Shown here one piece after another: positions 17,427 to 26,937 of a DNA stretch of 64,000 nucleotides; position 1 is the first letter of the stretch, and each line of letters opens with the position of its first letter. Source of the DNA: JAEUMD01 sp964559355 (GTDB lineage Bacteria; Pseudomonadota; Alphaproteobacteria; Rhizobiales; Hyphomicrobiaceae); contig CAZLHQ010000001.1 of the NCBI GenBank assembly GCA_964559355.1, forward strand, positions 62,001 to 126,000, read 5' to 3'. The position numbers and the translations under genes were made by a program. The notes under the pieces are model-generated. The model had not been told where the DNA came from. It made no database searches and saw only the letters and a list, made by a program, of their open reading frames with translations.

Positions 17427-18905
17427 ATGGACCTCACCCCAAAGCTCGGCCTGCCGTATCTCGTTGCTGCCCAGGCGCAAAAGCATGTCACCCACAACGA
17501 GGCATTGCGCGCACTCGATGCGATCGTGCAGCTTGGCGTGCTCGACCGTGATCAGACAGCGCCACCGTCGGCGCCTGGGGAAGGCGATTGCTACATCGTT
17601 GCTGCGGCGGCAACCGGCGCCTGGACAAGCCACGACCATGCACTGGCGGCATGGCAGGACGGGGCATGGATGTTTTATGCCCCCAAGCTCGGCTGGCTGG
17701 CATGGATTGCCGACGAGGACCTGCTTGTGGTGTGGGATGGAACTCAGTGGAGCGCCGCGGCGTTATCAGCTTCTTCGAGCCAGCCCCTCCTCGGCATCAA
17801 CACCGCGCCGGACGCCACCAATCGTCTCGCCGTCAAGTCGGACGCGGTGCTGCATTCCCACGACGACGTGACGCCGGGCAACGGCTCCGTGCAGCACAAG
17901 CTCAACAAGGCGGCGGCGGCCAACACGGCGTCGTTCCTGTTTCAGACGGGCTACTCGGGCCGCGCCGAGTTCGGTCTCACCGGCGACGACAACTGGCACG
18001 TCAAGGTTTCTCCCGATGGCGCGGTGTGGACGGAAGCGCTGATCGTCGATCGCACCAACGGTTGGGTCGGTATCGGCGGCCATGCGCCGGCAGCACCCGT
18101 CCACATCGTCGGACCTGGAGGCGGCGTCAATCCCGTGGTCGAGGCCAACACCGACGGCGCGTTTTCTGCTGGCATCGACGTTTGGCGCTCACGCGGCACG
18201 TTTGCGGCAAAGACGGCGCTGGTCGATCTCGATGGGCTAATGGCCAATCGCGCCTCTGGCCATGACGGTACGAGCTATGTCATAGCGGCCAATTTACGCG
18301 CGGTGGTCGATGGCGCGCCGACGACCGGCAACGTGCCGGCCAAATGGGAGTTTGCAACCCGCACAACGGGCGTCGGCAACACCACCAAGCTCGTCGTTCG
18401 CTCCGCTGGCGCGACCGAGCCCGGCTCCGACAACGCCTACACGCTCGGCTCTGCGTCGGCGCGCTGGTCCGTCGTCTATGCCGCCACCGGCACCATCAAC
18501 ACGTCGGACGAGCGCGACAAAACGATTGTCTCAGATCTGGCGTTCGCAAGCGCCATGGTCGATGCCGTAGATCCTGTGCTCTACCGCTGGAAGGTCGGCG
18601 GCAACGAGCTGAAGGCGAGCGCCACCGAGACCATGCTCGACGACGCCGGCAAGGTGGTGCCGAAAATCGACGTCGTGGCAAGCCCTGGACGGCGCTTGCA
18701 CGCAGGCTTTCGCGCACAGGACGTGAAGGCGGCGATGGATGCGGCCGGCGTCGAGTTCGCGGCCTGGGGGCTCGACGACAAGGCCGATGCCGACAGCCGC
18801 CAGCACTTGCGGCCGGATCAATTGATCGCGGTGCTGTGGGCAGCGCTGAAGGAGACGCGGGCGGAACTGGCGGCGCTGCGCGACAGGGTGGTGGGCGCCG
18901 GTTGA
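17427..18905 (+). CDS. DUF2793 / peptidase S74 (intramolecular chaperone) protein
   Basis: 492 residues. The N-terminal ~110 residues (LTPKLGLPYLVAAQAQKHVT, PGEGDCYIV, WQDGAWMFYAPKLGWLAWI) match the DUF2793 domain of phage and GTA-like tail proteins. The middle is a beta-rich fibre-like region. The C-terminal ~130 residues begin TINTSDERDKTIVSDLAFAS, the peptidase S74 chaperone that trimerises tail fibres and then cleaves itself at the Ser of the TSDER motif; its last residues form a coiled coil (LWAALKETRAELAALRDRVV). No other phage gene is in the window. Likely a trimeric surface or fibre protein. Confidence 0.85.
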   Translation: MDLTPKLGLPYLVAAQAQKHVTHNEALRALDAIVQLGVLDRDQTAPPSAPGEGDCYIVAAAATGAWTSHDHALAAWQDGAWMFYAPKLGWLAWIADEDLLVVWDGTQWSAAALSASSSQPLLGINTAPDATNRLAVKSDAVLHSHDDVTPGNGSVQHKLNKAAAANTASFLFQTGYSGRAEFGLTGDDNWHVKVSPDGAVWTEALIVDRTNGWVGIGGHAPAAPVHIVGPGGGVNPVVEANTDGAFSAGIDVWRSRGTFAAKTALVDLDGLMANRASGHDGTSYVIAANLRAVVDGAPTTGNVPAKWEFATRTTGVGNTTKLVVRSAGATEPGSDNAYTLGSASARWSVVYAATGTINTSDERDKTIVSDLAFASAMVDAVDPVLYRWKVGGNELKASATETMLDDAGKVVPKIDVVASPGRRLHAGFRAQDVKAAMDAAGVEFAAWGLDDKADADSRQHLRPDQLIAVLWAALKETRAELAALRDRVVGAG

Positions 18906-18941
18906 CAACCTTGCATCCGGCGCAGCCCGGCCATCCCGGGG

Positions 18942-20396
18942 CTACTTCGTCTCCTCTGGAGCGCGACGGTAGATGTCGTCGGTGCGAACGATGTCGTCCT
19001 CGCCCAAGTACGTGCCGATCTGCACTTCGATGATTTCGAGTGGCACCTTGCCAGGGTTTTCCAGGCGATGCCATTGCGTGGCGAAGATATAGACGCTCTC
19101 GTTTTCGCGCACGAGCTTCTCAGTATCACCGATGAACACATTCGCCGTACCTTGCACCACGATCCAGTGCTCGGAGCGGTGATGGTGCATCTGCATGGAA
19201 AGCTTGCCGCCTGGCTTAACGTGCAGCAGCTTCACCTGGAAGCGCGGCCCCAACGATAGCGTTTCGAAATAACCCCACGGCCGGAAGTTGCGCAGGTGCT
19301 GTTCGTGCTCCTTGCGGTTGGACTGCTTCAACCGCTTGACGATGGTCGAGACGTCCTGCGAGCGTGAGCGGTCCGCAACAAGCAGTGCATCGGGCGTATC
19401 GACGATGACGAGATTCTCGACGCCGATCGTGGCAACGAGCGATTTCTCCGAGTGGACGTAGCAACCCTTTGTGTCTTCGAGGATTGCGTCGCCGTGGATG
19501 TAATTTCCGCTTTCGTCGTGCGGTGCAATGTCCCACAGCGAAGCCCACGAGCCGACATCGTTCCAGCCGACGTCGATTGCAAGCATTGCCGCCTTGTTGG
19601 TGCGTTCCATGACGGCATAGTCGATCGATATACTGGGCGATGCCGCAAAAGGTGTGGCGGCCAGGCGCTCGAAGCCCAGATCAAACGTGCGACCCTGGTA
19701 GGCCGCGGTTGCCGCGGCGAGCACCTCTGGCGCCAGGCGGGCCATTTCATCGAGGAACGTGCGCGCACGCAGCACGAAGATGCCGCTGTTCCAGAAATAA
19801 TCTCCGGCCGCGAGATAGCGCTCTGCGGTTGACTGGTCCGGCTTCTCGCTGAAACTGGCGACGACATGCGCACCATCATTGAGCCCTTCGAGCACCGTAC
19901 CTTTACGGATGTACCCATAGCCGGTATGCGGCTCGGTCGGCTTGATGCCGAACAAGACGAGCCGGCCGCTGTCGGCAACGCGCGCTGCGCGCTTGACCGC
20001 TGCAATGAACAGCGCGTCGTTCTCGACAACATGGTCGGACGGCATCACGGCAATGATCGCATCCTTGTTCTCGGCCAAGGCTGCGAGCGCCGCGACAGCG
20101 ATGGCAGGAGCGGTGTTGCGCGCGACCGGTTCCAGGATGATCGATTTGGCCGTGACGCCGCTACGGTCGAGTTCCTCGCGCACGAGAAATCGGTGGTCGT
20201 TGTTGCACAGTAGGATTGGTGCAGCAAAGCCGTCGTCGGCGGCGAGCCGGGTCAAGGTTGCACCAAGAAACGTGGTACTTTGTCCGTTGAAGAAGTGAAT
20301 GAACTGCTTTGGATACATCGCACGCGACAGGGGCCACAGCCGCGTGCCCGAACCTCCAGACAAGATCACGGGATAGACAGTTGGCGTCTTTTGCAT
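18942..20396 (-). CDS. manC: Mannose-1-phosphate guanylyltransferase / mannose-6-phosphate isomerase
   Basis: Bifunctional 484-residue enzyme making GDP-mannose. The N-terminal nucleotidyltransferase has PVILSGGSGTRLWPLSRAMY and PKQF (about residues 8-33). The C-terminal cupin of the isomerase has FETLSLGPRFQVKLLHVKPG then QMHHHRSEHWIVVQGTA (metal-binding histidines). GDP-mannose feeds mannose, fucose or rhamnose residues in exopolysaccharide, in line with the glycan genes to the left. It stands alone on the minus strand, about 250 bases from the next gene on either transcription side. Confidence 0.96.
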   Translation of the reverse strand: MQKTPTVYPVILSGGSGTRLWPLSRAMYPKQFIHFFNGQSTTFLGATLTRLAADDGFAAPILLCNNDHRFLVREELDRSGVTAKSIILEPVARNTAPAIAVAALAALAENKDAIIAVMPSDHVVENDALFIAAVKRAARVADSGRLVLFGIKPTEPHTGYGYIRKGTVLEGLNDGAHVVASFSEKPDQSTAERYLAAGDYFWNSGIFVLRARTFLDEMARLAPEVLAAATAAYQGRTFDLGFERLAATPFAASPSISIDYAVMERTNKAAMLAIDVGWNDVGSWASLWDIAPHDESGNYIHGDAILEDTKGCYVHSEKSLVATIGVENLVIVDTPDALLVADRSRSQDVSTIVKRLKQSNRKEHEQHLRNFRPWGYFETLSLGPRFQVKLLHVKPGGKLSMQMHHHRSEHWIVVQGTANVFIGDTEKLVRENESVYIFATQWHRLENPGKVPLEIIEVQIGTYLGEDDIVRTDDIYRRAPEETK

Positions 20397-20650
20397 CGTC
20401 GTGCTCTTGCTCGATATTCTGCGTGTCCAGAGCGGCTTCGGCCGGGTGTGCAGCCGATAGCGTGCATGCGCATTTTTTCATCCTGCGTCGTAGCAGACCT
20501 CTTATTTGTGGATCAAGGTGGTGGAACGTTGCACAAGTGCATTTGTCCAAGGCTCTTTTTCTGGAACGACTCTTTCAACGCAGGCGCATAGAAGAGGAGC
20601 CGCTAGTGCGTCTTAGCTGGCGAACTTGGGATGGGGGTAGTTGGAATGAC

Positions 20651-20938
20651 TTACGGGTCGGAATTGCCCCGTCCGAAGCCGCCCAGTAGGCGTGCGATGA
20701 GCCACACCGGCACGACGACGATGGCGCCCAGCAGCAGGTATTGCAGCAGCCCATCGATGGCAGAAAATCCCAGATCATAGATGCGCCGCGCCAGCACCTC
20801 GATGTGGTAGAAAAAGTTGGCGGGCGTGATGCCGAGCGCCGACAAAACCACGCCGACCACGATCGATAAAAGAACGAGGCGAACGACGACGCCCAATGGG
20901 TTGCCGCCGAAAACCGTTCTGTGATCCATGGTATGCAT
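20651..20938 (-). CDS. DUF6460 family small membrane protein
   Basis: 95 residues with two hydrophobic segments, about 18-38 (VVVRLVLLSIVVGVVLSALG) and 64-86 (LQYLLLGAIVVVPVWLIARL), separated by an amphipathic stretch containing ITPANFFYHIEVLARRIYDL. It resembles the small membrane proteins assigned DUF6460 in Alphaproteobacteria; the function is unknown. A second ATG three codons in (MDHRTVF) is an alternative start. It ends in a Gly/Arg-rich tail. Confidence 0.7.
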   Translation of the reverse strand: MHTMDHRTVFGGNPLGVVVRLVLLSIVVGVVLSALGITPANFFYHIEVLARRIYDLGFSAIDGLLQYLLLGAIVVVPVWLIARLLGGFGRGNSDP

Positions 20939-21084
20939 GTCCTTTGCGGTAATGGCCGTGTTTTGTGGAAATGGCCCGGTTCTGCGGCGGCAGTGCCGCG
21001 TGTGCTGTTGGTGATCGTTGCCTTAGCATAGCCGCGGGAGTACAGCGACAAAGAGACGTTTTTTTGCTGCCGGAGTAGTGAGGG

Positions 21085-23703
21085 ATGGCGCGGCGCTCGA
21101 ACCAGACGTTGCAGCGCACCGCGGCCCCGTTTCGCGCGCTGGATCGCCGTGACGGCGCGTCAGGTGATCGTTCGTCTGCCGGCCCGGCAAAGACCGCGCC
21201 CCTGCCCGAGCCGTTTGCAAGCTGGTTCCGCAGCCGGGGCTGGACGCCGCGCGCGCATCAGTTGGCGCTGATCGAGAAGGCGCGCACACGAAAGTCCAGC
21301 TTGTTGATCGCGCCGACCGGGGCCGGCAAGACGCTCGCCGGATTCCTGCCGAGTCTAATCACGCTTTCGCAGGCCAAGCATGCCAAACGTGGCGCTGGGT
21401 TGCGCACGCTTTACATCTCGCCGTTGAAGGCGCTGGCGAGCGACGTGGCGCGCAATCTCACGGCACCGATCGCCGATATGGGCCTCAACATCCGCACCGA
21501 AACGCGGACGGGCGACACCAGCACGGCGCGGCGTCAGCGGCAGCGCAACAAGCCACCCGAAATCTTGTTGACGACACCTGAGCAGGTAGCGCTGTTGCTG
21601 AGCCATGCCGACGCGGGTTATCTGTTCGCCGATCTCGACACCATAATTCTCGATGAGCTGCACGCGCTGGCCGCCTCCAAGCGCGGCGATCTACTGGCGC
21701 TCGATCTGGCGCGGCTTGGCCATCTTGCCGAAGGTGTCATGACTGTCGGTTTGTCGGCAACGGTCGCTCGCCCAAGCGAGCTGCGTGCGTTCCTGGTACG
21801 GCAGCACCGGCCCGAAGCCTGCATGGAGCTTGCAGATCTCGTCGTCACTCCCGGTGGTGCGCAGCCCGACGTGACAATCATGGAGGTTGATGAGCCCGCA
21901 CCCTGGTCGGGGCATTCGGCACGCTATGCGATGGCCGAAGTCTATCGCGCGATCGGGCGGCACCGCCTGTCGATCGTATTCGTCAATACGCGCATGCAGG
22001 CCGAGCTGGTGTTTCAGGAGCTGTGGCGGCTGAACGAGGACAATCTGCCAATCGGTCTGCATCACGGCTCGCTCGATGCAGGCCGGCGCGCCAAGGTAGA
22101 AGCGGCGATGGCGGCAGGAGCGCTGCGTGCCGTCGTGGCGACATCGACGCTCGATCTGGGCATCGACTGGGGCGACATCGATCTCGTCGTGCATGTGGGC
22201 GCGCCGAAGGGCTCGAGCCGCTTCATGCAACGCATCGGTCGCGCCAATCATCGCCTCGACGAGCCGTCGCGCGCCATTCTCGTACCGTCGAACCGGTTCG
22301 AGGTTCTCGAATGCCGCGCCGCGCTCGAAGCTGCAGAGGAGGGCGCGCAGGATGCGGTGTTGTCACGCAACGGAGCGCTCGATGTGCTGGCGCAGCATAT
22401 CCTCGGCATGGCCTGTGCAGAGCCGTTCTCGCCCGATGCCCTGTTCGACGAGGTGCGCGCGGCGGCCCCCTATGCAACTCTGACCCGCTCGACGTTCGAT
22501 CGCGTCGTCGATTTTGTCGCCACAGGTGGCTATGCGCTTCGCTCCTATGAGCGTTTCGCCAAGTTACGGCACACTCAGGACGGCCGCATGCGCATCGCCA
22601 ATCCGCGTCTGGCGCAGCAGTACCGGCTCAACGCGGGCACTATCGTCGACAGTCCGCTCATACGTGTGCGGCTGGTCGGAGCGCGCAATATCCGGCGTTT
22701 GTCGGCGGGTGGTGCGATCGCCGGAGGGCGGCTTCTGGGCGAGGTCGACGAGTATTTCGTCGAGCAACTCGTGGTGGGCAATACCTTTGTTTTCGCCGGC
22801 GAGGTCGTGCGCTTTGAAGGCATGCGCGAGACCGAGGCGTTCGTCTCGCGAGCCAGCGCGCGCGATCCGATGATTCCGAGCTATGCGGGCGGCAAGTTTC
22901 CGCTTTCGACACATCTGGCCGCGCGCGTGCGCGCCATGCTGGCCGACCACGAGCGTTGGCGTTCTCTGCCCGAGCCGGTCGCGGAGTGGCTCAATCTGCA
23001 GCGCCAGCATTCCGCGGTTCCAGCTTTCGACGAAGTTCTGGTCGAGACATTCCCGCACGACAGGCGCCACCACATGGTGGTCTATCCGTTCGAAGGGCGA
23101 TTGGCGCATCAAACGCTCGGCATGCTGTTGACGCGTCGCCTGGAACGCGCTCGCGCGCAGCCGCTGGGCTTTGTTGCCAACGACTATGGCTTGTCGATCT
23201 GGGCGGCCGGCGATTTGTCGGAATTGATTGCGAGCAGAGATCTCGATCTGGCGCGGCTGTTCGATGTCGACATGCTGGGCGACGATCTTGATGCCTGGCT
23301 CGCGCAGTCGAGCCTGATGAAGCGCACGTTTCGCCTCGCTGCGGTCATTGCTGGCCTGATCGAGCGACGCCACCCAGGACGAGAGAAGACGGGCCGGCAG
23401 GTGACGGTATCGACCGATCTCATCTACGACGTGCTGCGGCGCCACGATCCGGGCCATATCCTGCTGGAAGCGGCGTGGGCGGATGCGGCGAGCGGATTGC
23501 TCGATATCGCGCGGCTCGGCGAGTTCCTGGCTCGCATCCGGGGCCGCATCAGGCATGTTGCCCTGCCGCGCGTTTCGCCGCTTTCGGTGCCAATCCTGCT
23601 TGAGATCGGCCGCGAGATCGTCGCGCAGCAGGCGCAAGACGTTATACTGCGATCGGCGGCGCGCGATTTGATTCGCGAAGCGACCGCCATGGATGGATGC
23701 TGA
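21085..23703 (+). CDS. Ligase-associated DNA damage response DEXH-box helicase (Lhr-like)
   Basis: 872-residue superfamily 2 helicase. Walker A LIAPTGAGKTLAGFLPSL (about residue 75), TLYISPLKALASDVARNL, the DEXH box IILDELHALAASKRGD, motif III VGLSATVARPSE, IVFVNTRMQAE, and motif VI MQRIGRANHRLDEPSRA, followed by the long Lhr core domain. In Alphaproteobacteria this family is found with a DNA ligase, an exonuclease and PdeM in a DNA repair set. Here PdeM follows within 45 bases. The first ~35 residues are Arg/Ala-rich and may include extra translation before the true start. Confidence 0.93.
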   Translation: MARRSNQTLQRTAAPFRALDRRDGASGDRSSAGPAKTAPLPEPFASWFRSRGWTPRAHQLALIEKARTRKSSLLIAPTGAGKTLAGFLPSLITLSQAKHAKRGAGLRTLYISPLKALASDVARNLTAPIADMGLNIRTETRTGDTSTARRQRQRNKPPEILLTTPEQVALLLSHADAGYLFADLDTIILDELHALAASKRGDLLALDLARLGHLAEGVMTVGLSATVARPSELRAFLVRQHRPEACMELADLVVTPGGAQPDVTIMEVDEPAPWSGHSARYAMAEVYRAIGRHRLSIVFVNTRMQAELVFQELWRLNEDNLPIGLHHGSLDAGRRAKVEAAMAAGALRAVVATSTLDLGIDWGDIDLVVHVGAPKGSSRFMQRIGRANHRLDEPSRAILVPSNRFEVLECRAALEAAEEGAQDAVLSRNGALDVLAQHILGMACAEPFSPDALFDEVRAAAPYATLTRSTFDRVVDFVATGGYALRSYERFAKLRHTQDGRMRIANPRLAQQYRLNAGTIVDSPLIRVRLVGARNIRRLSAGGAIAGGRLLGEVDEYFVEQLVVGNTFVFAGEVVRFEGMRETEAFVSRASARDPMIPSYAGGKFPLSTHLAARVRAMLADHERWRSLPEPVAEWLNLQRQHSAVPAFDEVLVETFPHDRRHHMVVYPFEGRLAHQTLGMLLTRRLERARAQPLGFVANDYGLSIWAAGDLSELIASRDLDLARLFDVDMLGDDLDAWLAQSSLMKRTFRLAAVIAGLIERRHPGREKTGRQVTVSTDLIYDVLRRHDPGHILLEAAWADAASGLLDIARLGEFLARIRGRIRHVALPRVSPLSVPILLEIGREIVAQQAQDVILRSAARDLIREATAMDGC

Positions 23704-23747
23704 TCTGCGGGCAAGCGCACGCCGCAAGTGCAGGGAAAGATCGAAGC

Positions 23748-24470
23748 ATGCTGCAATTGAAGCCCGATCGCCTCGGACTTGAGGAATTTCGTGAGCAGTC
23801 GATCACGATTTGCGGCAAGACACTTCGCGCCGATATGTCGGGTGCGCTCTACTGGCCGGCCGAGCGAGCCTTGATCGTCGCCGATCTGCATCTGGAGAAG
23901 GGTTCGGCGTTCGCAGCGAAGGGGCAGATGCTGCCACCCTACGATACGCGCGATACGCTGGAGCGTCTGGCCCGCGTCATCGACAGGTTCCAGGCCGAAA
24001 CCGTGATAGCGCTGGGAGACAGTTTTCATGACGCCAGCGGACCTGATCGCATGCATCCCGACGATCTGGCACAACTGCGGTTGATACAACAGCATTGCGA
24101 GTGGATCTGGATCACCGGCAACCACGATCCGCTGGCGACTGGTCACATGGGCGGTCACATTCGCGATGAGATCGTCGTCGAGGGCCTTACGTTGCGGCAC
24201 GAGCCGGGGCCCGCGCATACGACGCACGAGATTGCCGGGCATCTGCATCCCGCAGCAAAGGTCACGCTCAACGGATTGACGCTGCGCAAGCCCTGCTTTG
24301 CCAGCAATGGGTTGCGCCTCGTGATGCCGGCATTCGGTACGTTTACCGGCGGACTGAATGTGCTCGACGATGCCTTCGCGCCGGTGTTCAACGGCGATGG
24401 TATGGCAGTGTGGCTGCTCGGCCAGGAAGGGCTTTATCCGGTCGCGACGCGGTTGCTGCGCGCCGACTGA
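23748..24470 (+). CDS. pdeM: Ligase-associated DNA damage response endonuclease PdeM
   Basis: 240-residue calcineurin-like phosphoesterase. Metal-binding motifs are LIVADLHLEKGSAF (DxH), VIALGDSFHD (GD), WITGNHDP (GNHD) and EIAGHLHPAA (GHxH). Role: nuclease/phosphodiesterase in the ligase-associated repair set. The start at 23748 has AGGGAAAG 11 bases before it; an ATG at 23697 overlapping the helicase stop would add 17 residues. Coupled to the helicase upstream; the companion ligase and exonuclease are not in the window. Confidence 0.92.
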   Translation: MLQLKPDRLGLEEFREQSITICGKTLRADMSGALYWPAERALIVADLHLEKGSAFAAKGQMLPPYDTRDTLERLARVIDRFQAETVIALGDSFHDASGPDRMHPDDLAQLRLIQQHCEWIWITGNHDPLATGHMGGHIRDEIVVEGLTLRHEPGPAHTTHEIAGHLHPAAKVTLNGLTLRKPCFASNGLRLVMPAFGTFTGGLNVLDDAFAPVFNGDGMAVWLLGQEGLYPVATRLLRAD

Positions 24471-24573
24471 TTGGTGCGCGTCTCAAGCAGGCCACTGCCG
24501 TTCTATGCGATTCCGCCAAGGCTGAGCCTGCGCTGACGCGCCCCGATCTTACGGTGGTCGCGCGGGCTCGGCC

Positions 24574-25662
24574 TCAGTGTGAGCCACGCTTGAATAATGT
24601 CGAGGCCAGCAGGCCGGACACGACAGCGATGATGACAGCGAAGATGCCGTAGAACATGGGATATTTGAACGCGAAGTCGTGCATGTAGCGCTCCAGTCCC
24701 TCGCGTTGCATGGCGACAGTGGAGGAGTGCTTGCTCAACAGCTCGCCACCCTTGAACAGATAGACGTGCGTGGTGAGCGGGCCAACCGGCACATTGGCCG
24801 GCAGCGACAACGAGCTGCGGAAAAGGCTGCGACCAATGAAGCCGACGCCGTAATCGCGCTTCTGATAGAGCTTGTCTTTCTGCTTCAGGCGAACCACGGA
24901 CTGCTTGAACTCGGCGAGCAGATCAGGAGTAAGCTGAGCCTGGTTGGACGCCACAGCCATGCGCACGCTGTCGAAGCCGATAGAATTATCGCTGAGCGTT
25001 CGCGGGTCGGCGATCTCCTCGAGCGGCCGCGTCGACATGATCGCATAATAGCTCGGCACCTTTTCGAACTGAACGGATCGGGCATTGAGCCACACGCCCG
25101 CGACACGCGCTTTTTGGCGCGAGACGATCGGGGTGGGAGTGCCTTCAACGACGATGGCGATGTCGTAGAGGCCAGACTCTGGCGTCAACTGTCGGCTATG
25201 CTCCACGCTGCCGAAGATGACGATCTCGGTACCGGTGAAGCTCGAGGTCACGTCGACGCTGCGGGTCGAGACATCGGCTTCAACCCGCTCCTTCGCCCGC
25301 CCATCGCTGGCGAGAGTTGGTGCTGCTGGACTTGCTGGGGCGGGGCGTTGCAGCGTGGCGGGGGCAGTAGCGCCAGGAGCGGCAGGCGCAACTGGAACGG
25401 GGACAGCAGCGCCAGGGGCCACGGGAGCAACCGGGGCGGGGATAACCCGAGCAGGAGCAGCAACTCCAGGAGCGGCGGGTCCAGGAGCGGCGGGTGCTGG
25501 CGGGCCCTGCATATAGCCGCCCGGTGGCATCATGGGACCGGGTCCGTGTGGCGGCATCTGCATTTGCGCACGCGCCACATGCACCGGCACGGTGACGACC
25601 GCTGCCACGGTGAGGCCAGCAAGTACAACCCAGGCGAGGGAGCGCGAATTCAAACTGGGCAT
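24574..25662 (-). CDS. TIGR02186 family membrane protein
   Basis: 362 residues: an N-terminal signal/anchor (AWVVLAGLTVAAVVTVPVHV), then about 85 residues very rich in Pro and Ala with repeated PAAPG-type units, then the conserved TIGR02186 domain (ERVEADVSTRSVDVTSSFTG, EIVIFGSVEHS, RSLFRSSLSLPANVPVGPLT) and a C-terminal membrane helix (YGIFAVIIAVVSGLLASTLF). The large domain should face the periplasm. It is coupled to the TSUP transporter, 3 bases downstream of its stop, as is usual for the family. The Pro/Ala-rich spacer is unusually long. Precise role unknown. Confidence 0.88.
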   Translation of the reverse strand: MPSLNSRSLAWVVLAGLTVAAVVTVPVHVARAQMQMPPHGPGPMMPPGGYMQGPPAPAAPGPAAPGVAAPARVIPAPVAPVAPGAAVPVPVAPAAPGATAPATLQRPAPASPAAPTLASDGRAKERVEADVSTRSVDVTSSFTGTEIVIFGSVEHSRQLTPESGLYDIAIVVEGTPTPIVSRQKARVAGVWLNARSVQFEKVPSYYAIMSTRPLEEIADPRTLSDNSIGFDSVRMAVASNQAQLTPDLLAEFKQSVVRLKQKDKLYQKRDYGVGFIGRSLFRSSLSLPANVPVGPLTTHVYLFKGGELLSKHSSTVAMQREGLERYMHDFAFKYPMFYGIFAVIIAVVSGLLASTLFKRGSH

Positions 25663-25665
25663 TGC

Positions 25666-26592
25666 TCAATGCCCTCCTGCTAGGCTGCTGAGGGAGAAGA
25701 GCTCGCTCGGTGTCGTAATCAGCCCATAGCCGATCCGCAGGCACACGAGCAGCACCAAACCCGCCAACAGGGCGCGCAACTCTTCGCCCTTGAGCTTCTC
25801 ACCGGCCACCGCGCCGAATTGCGCGCCGACGACGCCGCCCACCATCAGCAGCATGGCGAGTACGATATCGACGGTGTGGTTCTGCGTGGCGTGCAGAATG
25901 GTTGTCGCCGCGGTGACGAAGACGATCTGAAACAGCGATGTGCCAACCACGACATTTGTCGGCACGCGCAGCAAATAGATCATAGCCGGCACCATGATGA
26001 AGCCGCCTCCGACGCCCATGATGGCGCCGAGAAAGCCGACGAACGCGCCGATCATCAACGGCGGAATGGCGCTGATATAGAGCTTGGAGCGATGAAAGCG
26101 CATTTTGAACGGCAGGCCGTGGATCCAGCTGTGCTGGCCGGGCCGGCGGGCTGAAGCCGGCTTGCCGCCGCGCGACTTGCGCATGGTGTTCAGCGCCTCG
26201 GTCAGCATCAATGCGCCGATGACGCCAAGGAACGTCACGTAGCTCAACGAGACGAACAGCTCGAACTGGCCGATCTGGCGCAGGATCTTGACAACTTGCA
26301 CACCTATGATCGAGCCGACGATACCGCCCGAAAGCAGCACCATGCCCATCTTGACGTCGACGTTCTTGCGCCGGTATTGCGCAACGGCGCCCGACACCGA
26401 CGAGGCGACGATCTGGGCTGCCTCCGTGCCGACGGCAACAGCGGCCGGAATCCCTGAGAAGATGAGCAGCGGCGTCATCAGAAAGCCGCCGCCGACGCCG
26501 AACATTCCAGACAGAAATCCGACTGCGGCGCCCATGCCTAGGAACACGAATACGTTCGCGGACATCTCGGCGATGGGCAGATAGAAATTCAT
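25666..26592 (-). CDS. TSUP (TauE/SafE) family sulfite/organosulfonate exporter
   Basis: 308-residue membrane protein with two repeats of four helices; each half carries the family glycine motif (GFLSGMFGVGGGFLMTPLLI near residue 25; GFLGAIMGVGGGFIMVPAMI near 200). Family members move sulfite, sulfoacetate or related anions. The ATG at 26592 is preceded by AAGGA at suitable spacing; 8 additional upstream codons are possible. In a two-gene unit with the TIGR02186 protein. The transported anion is not known. Confidence 0.9.
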   Translation of the reverse strand: MNFYLPIAEMSANVFVFLGMGAAVGFLSGMFGVGGGFLMTPLLIFSGIPAAVAVGTEAAQIVASSVSGAVAQYRRKNVDVKMGMVLLSGGIVGSIIGVQVVKILRQIGQFELFVSLSYVTFLGVIGALMLTEALNTMRKSRGGKPASARRPGQHSWIHGLPFKMRFHRSKLYISAIPPLMIGAFVGFLGAIMGVGGGFIMVPAMIYLLRVPTNVVVGTSLFQIVFVTAATTILHATQNHTVDIVLAMLLMVGGVVGAQFGAVAGEKLKGEELRALLAGLVLLVCLRIGYGLITTPSELFSLSSLAGGH

Positions 26593-26843
26593 GTAAGGAT
26601 TCCTTCGGCGCACCATATTGGGCGCGATCGGGGAGCCGGACGTTTCTTAGATTTTTGAGCTTGCCAGATGAACTGGCGCACTGACGCCTCGCCAGCACAT
26701 GTGCCGCCGGAATTGCGCCGGAACGCCGCGTCGCACTCTTGATGTTACCTGTGACGCCTCAGTACGCCGTGGTCAATGCGACCATCTGTGACCCCACCGA
26801 AATCGGGCGCACGCAATAGCCCTAAATTCTGTCATGCTGAACG
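26593..26843. other. Intergenic region upstream of the TSUP operon
   Basis: About 250 bases between the TSUP gene and the terminator of the PodJ-like gene, all of it upstream of the TSUP start on the minus strand. It must include that operon's promoter. I see no gene or clear repeat in it. Confidence 0.4.
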
Positions 26844-26871
26844 AAAAAGGGCCCTGCTGTCGGCAGGACCC
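26844..26871 (-). terminator. Intrinsic terminator of the PodJ-like gene
   Basis: On the minus strand GGGTCCTGC-CGACA-GCAGGGCCC (9-bp stem with one G.T pair, 5-base loop) is followed directly by TTTTT. It lies 67 bases past the stop of the PodJ-like gene at 26938. Confidence 0.8.
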
Positions 26872-26937
26872 TTGATCTTTCCATGGAAAATGCTGACGAG
26901 GCTGTCACTTGGTCGCAACTGATGCGGCGCGGGATGA

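Noticed and set aside
17427..18905. Prophage region, suggested by the S74 domain
   Set aside because: No integrase, capsid, terminase, portal or lysis gene nearby; flanked by protease and manC.
22564..23727. Long minus-strand open frame opposite the Lhr-like helicase
   Set aside because: Arg-rich product without motifs; the plus strand encodes the conserved helicase core.
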